Assembly: GCA_963693085.1 (NCBI GenBank)
Contig: OY856413.1
Location: forward strand, 102,312,801-102,376,800
Length of the DNA: 64,000 bases
Reading direction: 5' to 3'
Source of the DNA: Alisma plantago-aquatica
Lineage: Eukaryota; Streptophyta; Magnoliopsida; Alismatales; Alismataceae
Each line of letters opens with the position of its first letter. Positions within the stretch are counted from its first letter, which is position 1. A program made the position numbers and the translations under genes. Positions 12,201-24,935 of the stretch are shown here, piece after piece. The notes under the pieces were generated by a model. That model worked only from the letters and a program-made list of their open reading frames with translations, did not search any database and was not told the DNA's origin.

Positions 12201-12989
12201 TAATACCTAAAATTGATATCAGATAGACATATTAGATACACATGAATGGAATGGTTAAGTCAACATCAAAATATGGACAATGCATAATGGTTAGGTCAAC
12301 AATCTTAATAATTCTCTAGAAATCTAATCTCTGTTATACAATTGTCACTTCCATTTACATAGGTTGTAGCAACACCTCCTACTCTCCTATGAGGGGGACA
12401 CATTTTCAAATTTACATATACGTAATAAAATATCAATCTAAGATTTTCTCAGATAAAATTAGCATTATAGAAAACTTTTGTGGCTCAAGCCAATTAGAAA
12501 ACAAAACCAAGTCAGCAAAATAGAGTGTCCCACACATAGTAGCATCTCTAGTGCCATGCCACCTAGTTAAATGGTGGGAACAAGGAGTAGACTAGTGTAG
12601 ATACCCAATACATATGAGATCTATATGGAAAGGGTTTCACACCCTTGTCTAAACCTAGTTCTCAAACATCTAGGTTCTAACTTAGAGGCAAGGTCAAAAC
12701 TAGTTCCAATAAAATGACTTACTATGTTTCTAGGATTTTGAATGAAATGTTAAATCTATTTTGTGTTTCATGATGAGAAAATTCTAGGTGTAGCTATTGT
12801 TCATGCTTTGTTACCAAAAGTAGCGTCCCTAAATTCTATTTTCCTGAAACCCCATGGGGCCAAGAGGAAGAACTCCAAAAACATTATGCAATTGTATCAA
12901 ACTATGATGGGTAGAAACATATGCTTATGTGAACAAACAACCATATTACGTATACCATAATATTCTCAACAATCACCGCATACATATAA
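12201..12989. other. unassigned AT-rich sequence
   Basis: No coding similarity, tRNA or clear repeat was seen. It may hold the rest of the copia LTR or the first bases of the next Athila LTR. An AAATTGATATCAGATA string just before it, at about 12213, resembles a plus-strand Met-type primer site but has no supporting LTR end or gag. Confidence 0.35.
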
Positions 12990-14589
12990 CAACATGTTTT
13001 ATTGATAAAATGATATTCTGTGGACATTTTGTACCTATTTTATTTCTATAATAACATCCCTTGTATTAAATTTACTGTATATTCTTGATGTCTTTGAATA
13101 AAAATCAAATTTAACTACCCAAGCTAACATCCCTACTTACTTCATGCAGGTTCATCATTAGTTGCTACTATGGCACCATTGTTGTGGTCGTTATAGATCT
13201 CTTCAGAAAATTGTCTCGACCGCAAGGACTCATTGGGCGTCTTGACCGACATATATTCAATGTCTATCTCAAGCAAGCTGAGCAGTCTCCTATCAGGAAT
13301 GCAATTGTCTATCAGTGGTTGTGACCGCAACAGAGGTCACAACTGTTATAAAGGGTCGCAAATGTGACAGAAAGGGATGAACACTAGAGAGAACATGACC
13401 AAGATAGTAGGTGACGACCATGATGATGGCTTTAGTTGAGACATGAGTATCGATCACTACACATGTCTTAAGTCAGTGGGTTGCACCAATAAATAGACCC
13501 CAACTTGACCATGCACGGGGGCATCAGCAGGAGATGACAAAGTGGTACCACAGTCCACACTCACTCATCAACCTCTCCATCAATCTTGCATCCCTGAAGA
13601 CAAAAGTTAGAGGAGGGAGAAGATCCATCATCACCTTCTTCAAAAGGAGGAGTTGCCTTCCATATTCTACACCAATTCCAGATTCAGGTCTGAAGGATTA
13701 TCATTAGCGTATCACCTTCTTCTCTCTTTAGATATGTCATTTCCCTCTACATTGTTCATCCACCCCTTCGTCTATCTTTATGTATCTTCACCCTTGTAAT
13801 CTCGTAATGCTGCTCATGAGGATGAGTGGCTAAACACATAGCTTGGGTTGGGAGTAGCTACTAGGGCTCTCCCAACATGTATATACTTACACCCATTTGA
13901 ATATATATGCTCTTAGCAAAGATTATCTCCATTTTCTTGGTCTTAATGTTTCACTTGTATAATTAGCTACCACCTTGTGATCTTTGATTGTTGGCGCCTT
14001 AAAAGAGTAGCACTAGCTTTATCTAGGCGTTTTGGACTTACATGAATGCATGACAATGTTGGAATGTTAAAGATTTTTATCATATGGTTATCCTTGTGAT
14101 TGTTTGTTTTCCATCTCGATAAAGAGACAACCTTATAATCTAGATCTATCCTAAGCTCGAGAGAGGAGGGAATAGACATATATGATGATTGCTTGTAATC
14201 TTGTTAAGGGTATACAAAGGGTGTGATTATTGCATGTTGCTGAGAGATCTTAGTAGGTGAAACCAAATCCAAGTTCCCATCCATATCTTGTTACCACGTG
14301 CTTGTTTTCTTTGTTCTCTTATTTTCTTTCTTAACCTTCTTTTACTTATTTTGCTTATTCAAAGTAATATCGTTATGTGAGGATCACCCTTTAAATCTAC
14401 CCTTCTTGGTTGGCATAGTTGAGATAAGATTCTATGTACTTAGCACTTTACCACCCTTGTCCATGTAGATTGACCCTGGTACATCAGACATCGTATAATA
14501 GTTGTGTGGGCCTAATAGTTGGGTTACAAATTTAAGAGTGTAAATACTCTAGATCTGTTCTATTTTGGACGTGTGATTTAGGTCGGTCA
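12990..14589 (+). repeat. 5' LTR of Athila-like element 3
   Basis: The right end is set by the primer site at 14596. Near 14455 it has TCCATGTAGATTGACCCTGG, close to the usual Athila LTR tail. The left end is only estimated, from the distance to the 'tgcagg' landmark at 13146, which in element 4 lies about 155 bases inside the LTR. It carries the family words TCGACCG-like and GTCACAAC-like at 13200-13400. Confidence 0.6.
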
Positions 14590-14595
14590 ACTTTT

Positions 14596-14613
14596 TGGAG
14601 TTGTTGTCGGGGA
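14596..14613 (+). other. primer binding site (Asp-type), element 3
   Basis: TGGAGTTGTTGTCGGGGA is a decayed form of the TGGCGCCGTTGCCGGGGA site used with tRNA-Asp in Athila elements. It directly follows the LTR. Confidence 0.6.
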
Positions 14614-14837
14614 TAAGGCAAAATAGTACTATTAAGAACTTGAGTCTACTCACCATACACCCATGCCTCAATCTTAGCAATAAGCTTGATTGCACAAAAA
14701 CTCAAAATTTCTATATATAGATTGCTTACAATATTTTGTTTTACATGTCAAATTTTCTAACTTGACTGTATGAACTATTTAGGTAGCTTGAAGAGAGGCA
14801 GATTGTGACTGCCAACTTTCTTTCCTTTCGCATCAAC

Positions 14838-16790
14838 ATGATGCCTCATAAAGAAGGTGGGCATTCTGGAGAAGATCGGAATGCAAGAGTCCAACAAAAT
14901 TAAAACCCTCTAGAAACTAAAGATGAACACGAGGAACGTCACTCAGACGGTCATCACCATGAGGAAGAATAATGTGAGGAGTGACGTGAAGATGATCATA
15001 GAGAATGATATCAAGAGGAGTGCCACTATCACGAACACCGCCTTCACTACAATAGAAGACACAGAAGGAATCCTCGTGAATGTGAATCTAACAAACACAA
15101 CCGTGAAGAAGATGATGATGAAGAAGAAGATAAACCACTTAGATAATTGGTTGTAACTAGAGCTAATGAATAAAGATGCCTAATCATCATCCCACAGTTT
15201 GATGCTGCTAATTTTGGGCTGAAGCCTGCAGTCATCTCAATGATCTAGAATAATCTCTTCAGAAATAACTCAAGGAATGAGAATCCTTATCATCATCTTG
15301 ATGCCTTCAAGAATATCTGCAATACTATCAAGATGAGGGGAGTGTCACAAGAAATTATATATTGCAAAGGACTCATCTTCTTTCTAGAGGATGAAGGTTT
15401 GTCCTGGTATCTCAACCTACCTCACCAATCTATTAATGGATGGAGGCCTCTAGCTGATGCCTTTGTCGCCAAGTTCTATCCCACTGATATAACTATCTGA
15501 TATAGGTAAAAGATCATTGGATTCATGCAAAAATCTAGAGAGAATCTTCACAAAGCATGGTAGTGATTCCAAGAGTATCAAAGTGATTGTCTCCATCACA
15601 ATTATGATAAAGTTTTTCTTGTGATGACATTCTATAATGGGATAACTCCCAGTGAGCGAACTTCATTGAATGCCTCCGCGGGGAGTGATTTTCAATGTGC
15701 TAACTAGTAGTGAGTAAACTTTGTTGAATGCCTCGGTGCGGAGTGATTTTCTTAGAAAGAAGCTGAAGAAGACTATGATAATCATTGATAACACGTATGC
15801 ATTGCAAGCAAGCATGGAATATGAAAGAGGCGATAGGGGATCCGCCAAGAAGGCTAACTGTAATGGACCCTCTATCGAGACCAAGGCTCTAGAGAACATA
15901 ACTGCCCAGATCCAAAAGATGCTACCGATGTCAACCAACTAAAGGACTCTAGAAGTAAGGGAAATAGACCTATTGATAAGGTTATGAAATGTGTCACATG
16001 CGGTGAAGGAGGTCATGGAGTTGATAGCTGCATTTACTCGCTACCCAAAGATAGTGAAGAAAGTGAAGAAGAAGAAGAGGCAGAGAATGTATCCTATGTA
16101 AATTTTAAAAGGCCAGATCATCTTGGTTTTAACTATGGGAACACAGATGCTACTGAGAATTCTCATCAACTTGGTGGCTCATCTAAGTCACCCTCAGGAT
16201 TAAAAAAAAGAGGTGGACAGACTCAGTATACCAAAACTACAACTTTCAGTAGAACATGAATAATTATCAAGGCCAAGGATAAGGTCAATATCAAAACAAG
16301 AATAAAATAGGAAGAACCAAGACCAACGTCAAAACAATAAAAAAAGTAATAGTAAACCTGACATGGTGTCAGATCTTTTTGAATTCGCAAAGCGAAAGGC
16401 AGTTGTTAATGAATAGTTAAATCAGAGTGCCATAACAAACACTGGTGTTTTGAGCACTATGTAGACTCAAATGATGGACATGCAGACACATCAGAGGCAG
16501 ATTGACCAGAAACTTACACAACTTTTTGAGCTCATGAAGAATCCCCAAGGAAAGGTCCCCTCCAACACGGAGACGGTAAAAATGGCTACTCTCCGATCAA
16601 GAAAAGTAGTGTAGATGGAACAAGAAGAAACTTACCAAAAAGGAGAAAATGGTGCCAAGCCACAAACTAAATCCACTATAGTAGAGGAGGAAACTAAAAG
16701 GGAATAATCCATGAAGGAGGATAGGAGCGAAGGAAAGGACAAGAAGAAGAAAATTTTATAAACTAAGAAGCATGATCCCACTAAAGAAGC
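14838..16790 (+). pseudogene. gag: gag of Athila-like element 3
   Basis: Start at ATGATG 14838, which keeps one frame through a His/Arg/Asp/Glu-rich N-terminus to the gag core at about 15190-15490 (NFGLKPAVISM ... EGLSWYLNLPHQSINGW ... ADAFVAKFYP). The same frame reaches a CCHC zinc knuckle CVTCGEGGHGVDSC at about 15990-16031, followed by an acidic run and a Gln/Asn-rich tail (NYQGQG, QYQNKNK). Gag forms the particle and binds RNA. A direct duplication of roughly 40 bases (15655-15695 and 15712-15752) has shifted the frame in the middle, and stops are frequent. The 77-codon open frame at 14923 is out of frame and is not gag. Confidence 0.83.
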
Positions 16791-16855
16791 CTTCACTAAA
16801 AGAGACCTTTATTCCCCAAGGGTCCCATTTCTGATACAAATAGATTAAATCTCAT

Positions 16856-17452
16856 ATGAAGAAAAGATATGAGAATTTTATGGAGGCAGTAAAGAAGTTG
16901 CACCTGGATATTCCATTTCTAGATGAAATCAAAGAGATGCATACATATGCTAAATTCTTCAAAGATCTAATCAAAAAAGGAGGGAGAGGGTACCACATCG
17001 AGATAGGGCAGATGGCCAAGTTGTTAAGTTCCTTTGTCTAAGCTGAATTTCCTACAAAGAAGAAGGATCCAGGGGCATTCAATATTCCCTTTTGTGTTGG
17101 GGACAATTAGGAGAGTAAGGAGCTAGACCACCTAGGAGCAAGCATAATTCAGATGCCTCTCTCCTTAGCCAAAAGGATTGTACTAATGGACATGGTAAAA
17201 ACTAGAATGAGGATCGAGTTGGTTGATCACACTTTTACCATGTCAGTGGGGATAGTGTAAGACATCCCAATTCGCATTGGGTGATTCTTTATACCTCGCA
17301 ACATAGTAGTGATTGACACCAAAGAGGACTCGACATGCCCAATTATATTTGGAAGACCCTTCCTTACCATGGGTAGATCCCTAATTGACATAGCAGAAGG
17401 AATCATTAGTCTTAGAGTTGGAAACAACCATATCGACTTTCATGTCTAGGAC
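16856..17452 (+). pseudogene. pol: aspartic protease region (element 3)
   Basis: The block starts KKRYENFMEAVKKLHLDIPF, followed by YAKFFKDLIKK, typical of Athila/Tat pol just before the protease. The protease site reads LDHLGASIIQMPLSL where the family has DLGAS, so the catalytic Asp is His here. Later blocks (TMSVGIV, DIPIRIG, then CPIIFGRPFLTMGRSLIDIA) fit the rest of the domain. Stops lie near 17039, 17108, 17260, 17282 and 17447. It is out of frame with gag by two bases and in frame with the RT part. Confidence 0.82.
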
Positions 17453-17455
17453 GCC

Positions 17456-18775
17456 ATGAGAGGACCATCTCTATTTGAGTTAGTCTACTTCATGGACAGT
17501 TATAACCAATATTGGGAGGAAGTGATAGAAGATAAGGAAATTGTAGACACGCTCATGCGAGCCTTGACTAATCTAGATCTCAGTCTAGAAGACCCTAAGG
17601 TGGTAGAGATTTTAGATTATTTGATCCAACCTGAGGACGAGTTCAGTGACAAAGAGGAGATAACCTTTGAAATAGTAAAGTATGCATCTTTAGAACAATC
17701 TCTTATAGAAAAAGAAGCACCCAAACCGAAGTCGAAACTGAAGCCTCTCCCTGAAGGCTTGAAGTATGAATTTCTGGATGATGAGGACACGAATCTTGTC
17801 AATATAAAATCCACTGTAACAGTAGATCCTGAAGAAAAGTTGTTAAACAAACTCAAGAAATATAGGAAGGCAATAGGATATTCAGTTGATGATATCAAGG
17901 GTCTGATCCCAGCCCTTTGCATGCACCACATAAACTTGGAAGACACTACCAAGACTTTATCCCAACCGCTAAGGAAGATAAATCAGATGATCAAAGAAGT
18001 TGTTAAGAATGAAGTCATCAAGTTGGGAGATGCAGGTACCATATACCCAATAAGTGATAGCAATTGGTCAGCCCAAATCACCTTGTATCTAAGAAAGGAG
18101 TAATGACAGTTGTAAGAAGAGACAATGGAGATGAGGTAGCAATGTGAACCGTCATTAGTTGGCGTATTTGCATAGAATATAGGAAATTAAATGTTGATAC
18201 AAGAAGGACCATTTCCCTCTACCCTTTATTGATCAAGTCTTAGAAAGGATGACACATCATGCATATTTCTATTTCTTGGATGGATATTCAAGATTTTATC
18301 AAGTACCAATCCACCCAGATGATTAGGAAAATACTACTTTTACCTATATCTACAGCACCTATTCTTTTAGAAGAATATCGTTTGGATTGTGTAACTCGCC
18401 TACAACCTTTCAAAGGTGCATTATATCCATGTTCTCTGATTTCCTGGAAGATATAATGGAAGTTTTATGGATGACTTCTTAATATATAGAACAGATTTCG
18501 ATAGATGTCTTAAAACTATTTCCCTAGTTTTGCAATGTTGTGATGAAAAACATCTAGTCTTGAATTGGGAGAAATGACATTTCATGGTACAAGATGGCAT
18601 TGTGCTAGGGCACAAGATCTCCAAGAAAGGAAAAGAAGTTGATCTAAGAAAAATAGAGGCTATATTAAAACTCCCACGCCCAAAATTGGTCACGGGAAAG
18701 AGAAGTTTCATGGTACATGTTGGGTATTATAAAAAATTTATTAAAGACTTCTCTAAGATAGACAAGCCTTTAGTT
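17456..18775 (+). pseudogene. pol: reverse transcriptase, N-terminal and central part (element 3)
   Basis: 17456-18103 is an intact 215-codon stretch holding the acidic linker, KPLPEGLKYEFL, KAIGYSVDDIKGLIPALCMH and the start of RT (KLGDAGTIYPISDS). A frameshift near 18095 leads to GVMTVVRRDNGDE, then FYFLDGYSRFYQVPIHPDD, FGLCNSPTTFQR and the active-site motif FMDDF near 18465. The last conserved block (FIKDFSKIDKPL) ends near 18772, where similarity stops abruptly at an inversion junction. RNase H is missing. Several stops occur between 18103 and 18584. Confidence 0.88.
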
Positions 18776-18789
18776 GACGGCCTTTCGTT

Positions 18790-20384
18790 GTTCTTTTTAG
18801 TGCTTAGGGTTTCCTTCAGGTTGACCTACAAATGACCCAGCTGAAGGACGGATTGCGGCAGCTATTTGGGTGAGTTGGGCCTCCATTGACTTGTTGTAGA
18901 CTTGTTGGTTTGTTAACATCTTCTCAATAGTTTCTAGGCAGATTTTTTCATTGGGGACAGGTGTATTTTGCTTACTACCTTGCCCCAGGAGAAGCCTCCC
19001 TTGTTGGTTATATTGTTGTTGCACTTGATTGTAGTTGTTGTGATATTGACCAAGATTGTAGTTGTTCTGGTGGTAGTTTTTTTGTTGGAAACCAGGAGGA
19101 CCCCAAACTTAGTTCTAACTAGGTCCCTGTTGGAACTTTTAAGCATTAGTTGCTCCATCTGGATTCCTATATTGGAATCATGGATGGTTCCTTGGCCTGT
19201 TCGGGTTGTAGTACCCCTATCCTAGAATAGAGTTGATAACATTAACTTCTCCAATGATAGGAGCACTATCAAACTGAGGTTGAATCGTGTTCATAGTGTC
19301 CTGGTAGAGATGGTTGCATTGTAGACTCACGTGGCCTTCTAAACTATAGACTTGGCAGACTTATGGGGACACATTAGGTTGAAGAGAGGATTGGCCTCTT
19401 TGCCCACTATTCAGAAGGGTGTACTCAAGGTTGTCTGTCTTCAAGGTGAGCATCTTAAGAGATTCAACAATCACCTTCAACTCGGATTTTTCTTTTGCCA
19501 TTGCCACCTTGAGGATGCCTCCCTTGCGGGATGAACCTCAATTGGCTTGGTTATCGGCTACCTTACAAATGACCTTACAGGCGTCATCAAATCTTAGCCG
19601 CATCAAACCTCCACTTGAGGCGGCATCGAGGAATCGCTTGATCTCATCATCAACTCCCCTATAGAAATGTTCCAAAAATTTTGAAAGAGTTATTCCATGA
19701 TGAGGGCATTTTTGCAGCAACTCCTTGAATCGCCCCTAGGATTCAAAGAGAGACTCGGATGGATCTTGTTTGAAGTTGGTGATATCCCCTCTGAGTTGAT
19801 AAGTGAGTTAGGGTTGAAAGAAATTCTCAAGGAATTGGCTCTGAAGTTCCTCCCAGGTTGTGATGCTATGATCATCTAGGGAATTGTACCATACCCTAGC
19901 CTTATAAATGAGGGAATAGTAGAATAATCTCATCGTCATTGCCTCTTCTGGTACTCCAGCTTGCTTACTTAGTCCATAGAGATCTATGAACTTTTTCATA
20001 TGCTCATGAGGATCTTCATTGATGCGTCCTTCAAAGTTGTTATTCTGCATCATCGTCACCCAATTTGTCTTGATCTCAAATTTCTAAGATTGGATGGTAG
20101 GATAAACAATAGGGTTGCATGTATACATTTACAGCCTTAGGGAAAGAGAACTCTAATAGGACTCTTTGTTGCTCTGCTTCTTTGGCCACTTGTTGCTCTA
20201 CTTGTATGGCATCTCTGCCTTTAGCCATGAGCCTCTCTCTTTATGCAGTCAGGGCTGCTTGCACCCTACGGTTGACCTCCTCATCATTCAATTTGGCTCT
20301 TTGTTCATGAAGGATCATGTGGTAAGTCTTTTCGATCTCGGGGTCGATGGGGGTCAATGTGTCGATGCTAGTAGAGTGTAGCAT
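18790..20384 (-). pseudogene. gag: gag of Athila-like element 2
   Basis: Start at minus-strand ATG 20384, after the leader. The N-terminal part holds IDPEIEKTYHMIL-like sequence. The core at about 20000-19540 reads KFIDLYGLSKQAGV, EEAMTMRLFYYSLI, WYNSLDDHSITTWEEL, FESWGRFKELLQKCPHHGI and LEHFYRGVDDEIKRFLDAA: a clear Athila gag. A zinc knuckle near 19345 reads CQVYSLEGHVSLQC, with the second Cys changed to Tyr. The tail is Asn/Gln-rich (YNQQGR) and ends with SAGSFVGQPEGNPKH near 18800. Stops and one or more frameshifts interrupt the N-terminal third and the tail. Confidence 0.88.
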
Positions 20385-20531
20385 GCACAAGAGTTATCTC
20401 CTGAAAAATAAGAGATGTTGAGTTCAGATCAATGTAAAATAATTTTGATTCAAGATGGTATGCAATAATATCAATTAAAAAATAAAAATCCTAACTAATC
20501 CAAGTAAGTTGCAAAGATTAGAAAATTCCAT

Positions 20532-20551
20532 TGTCCCTGGAAACGGCGCCA
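20532..20551 (-). other. primer binding site (Asp-type), element 2
   Basis: On the minus strand TGGCGCCGTTTCCAGGGACA nearly matches the site TGGCGCCGTTGCCGGGGA for tRNA-Asp used by Athila elements. It starts eight bases inside the LTR end. Confidence 0.8.
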
Positions 20552-20559
20552 AAATTTGA

Positions 20560-22115
20560 TGTGGAATATTATCGCACTACAAATTCACTAGGAATATAAT
20601 TCCTAGAGTTTACCAAACCAAAGTGTAATAATGCCACCCGCAAGTGGACGGATCTTATTGTAGTATAGTTAAGGATCAAATCCCAAGGGACAACATTTTT
20701 AAGAATTATCTAATCAAAGTAACCTAGAAATAATTAGTATTTATCACAAAAGTCAAGATTGGTTTATTTTAACCTAAGGTTGTAAGAATAAACAGAGCTA
20801 GATTAAGGTTCTAGTTATCAATGGATGGAAACACAAGGGTGGAACTGGTTTTTGCCGCCACTACTTGAATTTGTGCAATCATTCAAATCCAAAGATGTAT
20901 GAAGATCTAATTGGATTTATGCAAGTTTTCCCTTTGAGCGTCAAAAACTTGTATGAGTAGATATCCCTATAAGCTTGATGTCTCGTTACTCACAGATCCG
21001 CTATCCACTTCTGTCGGAAGTTCTCATCAGGGCGTCAACCAAAGTAAATCGACATTCAAATCTTAAACGTTGAAGTTCTCATAGTAAAATATTATAATAA
21101 ATCACATAAAGTGGGTGATCAATCCACAATACATGCAATAAATGATTGGCTATGAATTATATGGTTTCATACAAGAGATGGACCATGAATGAAATTGCAA
21201 GAAACAGGTAGTGGAGCTAGTCCCCACACCCTAGTGAAAAGATACTCCCTCGACATGGCAAGATTAATATCACAAGAAGAGGAATAGGATACCATCATGG
21301 TCATGATGGTGGTAGAAGCGACTCGGTGTGGTGTACGATGACAAACTTCCTTCTTTCTTTTCTAGGAACTAACCCTATCTTGTAAGGGAAGTAGGTAGAG
21401 GAATAGCAGCCCAAGGAAGAGATCGATCGCCTTGGAGAAGGAGATCGATGGCTATGGAGTTGCAGAAGGAAAGTGATTTGTCGATCTATTCTTGGGGCAA
21501 TAGGCATCAACCAGCTAGGTCAATTTAACTAGCTAGGTCGACAGGCGTTGTCCTTGCTTTAAACTCAGTGGTAGCGGTTCGATGTTTTAGTCTCTATAAA
21601 ATCTGAGATGATTTGTACGGCTGTGTTGGGGGGCTATTTATAGGGTTGAGGTTGTTGACCTCTTTCAATCGGTGTCAACCATTTGTTTCGATTGATAGGT
21701 ATGTCAACATTTAGGATCGATGGCTTTTAGACTTCCCATCTTTGATCTATCAGTCGACATGATTTTCAACCTTGAGGGGTGACAAGACTGTTAGTGGGAG
21801 TTGTGGCTATCGAGGAGAGTGTCAATAACATTGTTGACTGATGGGATGATTTCCTTGTCGACTGTTGGCCGATGATGTTGTCGAGTCGAGGGGTCAACAA
21901 AAGTGTCGACCTCTCTTATCGATGGATTGTATGTCAGGCATTGAGTATCAACCAAAGTGTCAATGAGTCTATCGATTCTTGATATTTACCAAAAATTAAA
22001 GGTCGATTGGCATGTCGACCGATGGGTTGATTTTGGTCTTGGACACAATTTTTGTGTATCGATCTACCTTCTAAAAGTGCTCCAAATCCAATTTTTTCTG
22101 GGGCGCTGCCCCACA
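20560..22115 (-). repeat. 5' LTR of Athila-like element 2
   Basis: Ends TGTGG (20560) and CCACA (22111-22115) form the terminal inverted repeat; length is 1556 bases. Its element-strand end (AGTGCGATAATATTCCACA) resembles the end of the element 4 LTR (AGTGCGATAATTGCCA at 57738-57753). The outer edge holds a small hairpin GGGGC/GCCCC (22100-22112). TCGAC, GTCGACCGAT and ATCGATCG-like words are dense at 21660-22060 and 21420-21440. Confidence 0.82.
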
Positions 22116-22700
22116 CCTTGGCTTTTTAGAACCATTAGGCAAATGTATCTAAAATTATAGAGATCATCACCTACTTCTTAGCTTATTGCCCCTTCTTGGG
22201 CACTGCCATCACAGATTTATTATATGTCTAAGATCATGGTAGAGTCTACTTTCTTGCCATAAGTTAATCTTTTTTTTCACATTTTCCCTTGTTTCAACAT
22301 GACTAAGTCATTTAGGAACTCATTTAAAGCTCAAGCTTTCTGTATTAAGGATTGATTACCTAGGTTGTAAGGCTAGCATCCAGTCCACTATATGCATTAC
22401 AGTTGCCCTAATCTGCCCAACAAGAGCATGATCATACGATTCTCTATCCTGATCAGGTCTTATTGGGGATTCTCAGGCACTCATTCTATTCTTGTCAGAT
22501 CCCTTGCACCTCTTCTTGATGCAACAACATTGCCCTTAGCAATGTGTTCCTTGTGTTCTCCAGTCATTTTCAACTTTACCCTTTCTCTGCACAAGCAGAA
22601 ATCATTATAGGGTATACTGGAGGACACTAACATAGACTCTACTACCTTAGTCCTATGTCTCTGTAGACTCAGCGAACCTAGAGCTGTGATACCACTAAAT
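22116..22700 (-). other. second leader copy with primer site and gag remnant
   Basis: Primer site TGGTATCACAGC on the minus strand at 22694-22683 (Met type). A gag remnant, 22567-22481, opens MTGEHKEHIAKGNVVASRRG and stops after 28 codons; the B2 gag at 63457 opens MGESHEEHVAESSVAAPRGG. The copy at 29729-30313 matches over its whole length. It ends exactly where the Athila LTR begins. Confidence 0.75.
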
Positions 22701-24173
22701 TGTAACGACACCCGCCATCATTAAGATAACAAGTGTCATTAACAATAATAAAACATGCGGAAGCGATCATTAGTTGCAGCGGATTACCAAAAATCACTAA
22801 AAATTAAAAATATTTGCAAAGAGATCCATTCATAGGAAAACTCTTTAACCAAGAACCAAAGTGTTTCCATTTCATCTTGGATCACAAGTACACAGCCTGT
22901 ACAATTCCTTTTTAAGGATTACAACATTGACTGCCCTGCTAACAAATATACATAGGCAGTATAAAAACTTTGAGGCACTATGCCAAAACTCTGATTGAAT
23001 CATTTAAAACTCCGAGGACCTAAGAGTACAGAGACGACACATAGGACTACTATCTATATGACTTGACAGACAATATCTCCACCTGAGATCTCATTGATGT
23101 CCTTGTTGTTGTTGTTGCTGCTGCTCTTTCTCTGATCTTAGGGAATTCCTACCTTGCCTCCCATGCATACCTAAAAATGTTTCCCACGGGGGTGAGACAA
23201 TTGAAAATTGCCCCAGCGAGAGATATAACTCTCTGCCAAAACATTGTTATTGCAGTTTATTAAATTAAAACTGAGCAGGGGTTACTTTTACCATATCAGG
23301 CAGAATTATTCATCATAGAACAGCATAAGATAATCTCCTATTCTCAAGGAGAGCATTGCATATACCCATGGTAGATAAGTATTTCATCTGTCTACTTTGT
23401 AGAGAATATAAAGGAACATAAATAACATTTATCCGCTAAGGAATGCACAAAGAAATGCAACATCAGCCAATGAATCTCTGTATTCAATCCTTAAGCAAAC
23501 ATGCTATACGGCTGATTACATTTTACAATCATATTTAAGCTCTGAGGAGATGAGGTATACCGCTCATACTCCAACCGGCCATTGCGAAGTTGAAACCGGT
23601 ACCATACATAGGTTGAGGGAAGAGTCAGGTTCCCATGACCTCACTGCCTCCTGGTCAGTGCGAGAGAACCTGCAGGACATCTCGTGTCTCTGCTACATAG
23701 CTAGCCAGGGTATACTGGCAACTTCGCTATAGAGGCAGTGTCAGCTGCTCTCTCTTCGCAATCATGAGATTTCATGTTTATCTCCATCGATCCGGTATTA
23801 ACCTTGGGAGATGTGTACAGCATCTGGCCCAAATCATCAGGAGATTAGTGATACATCTATCCCAACCTATTCATGAAGGATTTGAGAGGTTTCTTGTTTA
23901 CCTCCTCACAATCACTTCAAGAGGACGTAAGGATATTTTCGCCCATTGACCCCTGTATATTCAAAAATATACGAAATCTAGGATATGCCGCGGAGCAACC
24001 TCTTTCACCGTCACCTATTCCTGACGATGATGGATCTATGGTCAGAGCACTACATCAATAGATTTCACTTGATTAATTAAGTACATTATCATATTCTTTT
24101 AGCATCAGTCAAGTTCTCAAACATATTTTATTCAGACAAATGCTATAAAGAGACATGTACCACTTCCATCATA

Positions 24174-24440
24174 TACTTATTCACATGGCTCAAAAGCCAT
24201 TCACATATTGTCACCTCTCACTAGGCAACAACTTTATTCACATGGCTCAAAAGCCATTCACATCTTGTCACCTCTCACTAGGCAACAACTTTATTCACAT
24301 GGCTCACAAGGACATTCACATTTTGTCACCTCTCACTAGGCAACAACTTTATTCACAAGGCTTACAAGGCCATTCACATTTTGTCACCTCTCACTAGGCA
24401 ACAACATTATTCACAAGGCTTACAAGCCCATACTAATTTT
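24174..24440 (-). repeat. 57-58 base tandem array in LTR1
   Basis: About 4.5 units; the landmark CAACAAC recurs at 24226, 24283, 24341 and 24399. Each unit includes a small inverted repeat such as TGGCT/AGCCA (TGGCTCAAAAGCCA). LTR2 carries the same array at about 31787-32050. Confidence 0.85.
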
Positions 24441-24935
24441 GTTACTTCTTTCTAAGTAACAAAAACATAATGGCACATATGGCCAATCAACTCTTATCAA
24501 TTAGACATCATAGCTCATAGCTTGCTATGATCATCACCCATGAGACCTGCATGATTGTCACACATGATAATAGACTTATCAAGTTCACAACACATCATGC
24601 AATATAGGGTAACACCACTATTCCCTTACCAGGGTTAGGGTTTACCATCAATTGGGGCTTTTCATCCTTTTACCCAAAACTAGGGTTAGAATTTTCCTTT
24701 CTTATCAATTAGGATTTCATATTTGCATTATCACTCCAACCCTAATTCATTGCTACCCTCCTCTGGAAGCATTCATTGATATCATAAGTATTCATTCATA
24801 CTTATTACTCTCATCATGTATCATTAATTCATTATCATCACAAGGTATGAGTTTATCTCTCATCCTTAAGTTGGGAATTAATAAAATGACCATGTTAGGT
24901 CACTTTCAAATCAACTCTAAGTCAAGCATAGTGCA

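Larger units (their letters stand above)
18776..22115 (-). mobile_element. Athila-like element 2, inverted 5' fragment
   Basis: Minus strand, right to left: LTR (22115-20560), primer site, leader, gag (20384 to about 18790). It is joined tail-to-tail to the plus-strand RT of element 3; protease and pol of this element are absent. The right side abuts the family-A leader at 22116. Confidence 0.82.

Noticed and set aside
14923..15156. 77-codon open frame at the start of element 3 gag
   Set aside because: One base out of frame with the gag start at 14838 and with the gag core and zinc knuckle.
22392..22610. 72-codon open frame repeated at 30005
   Set aside because: It is antisense to the leader and gag remnant of family A and repeats only because the segment is duplicated.
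24155..24397. Open frame encoding a repeated His/Ser-rich peptide (also at 31768)
   Set aside because: Product of the 57-58 base LTR array; no start context or similarity to a protein.
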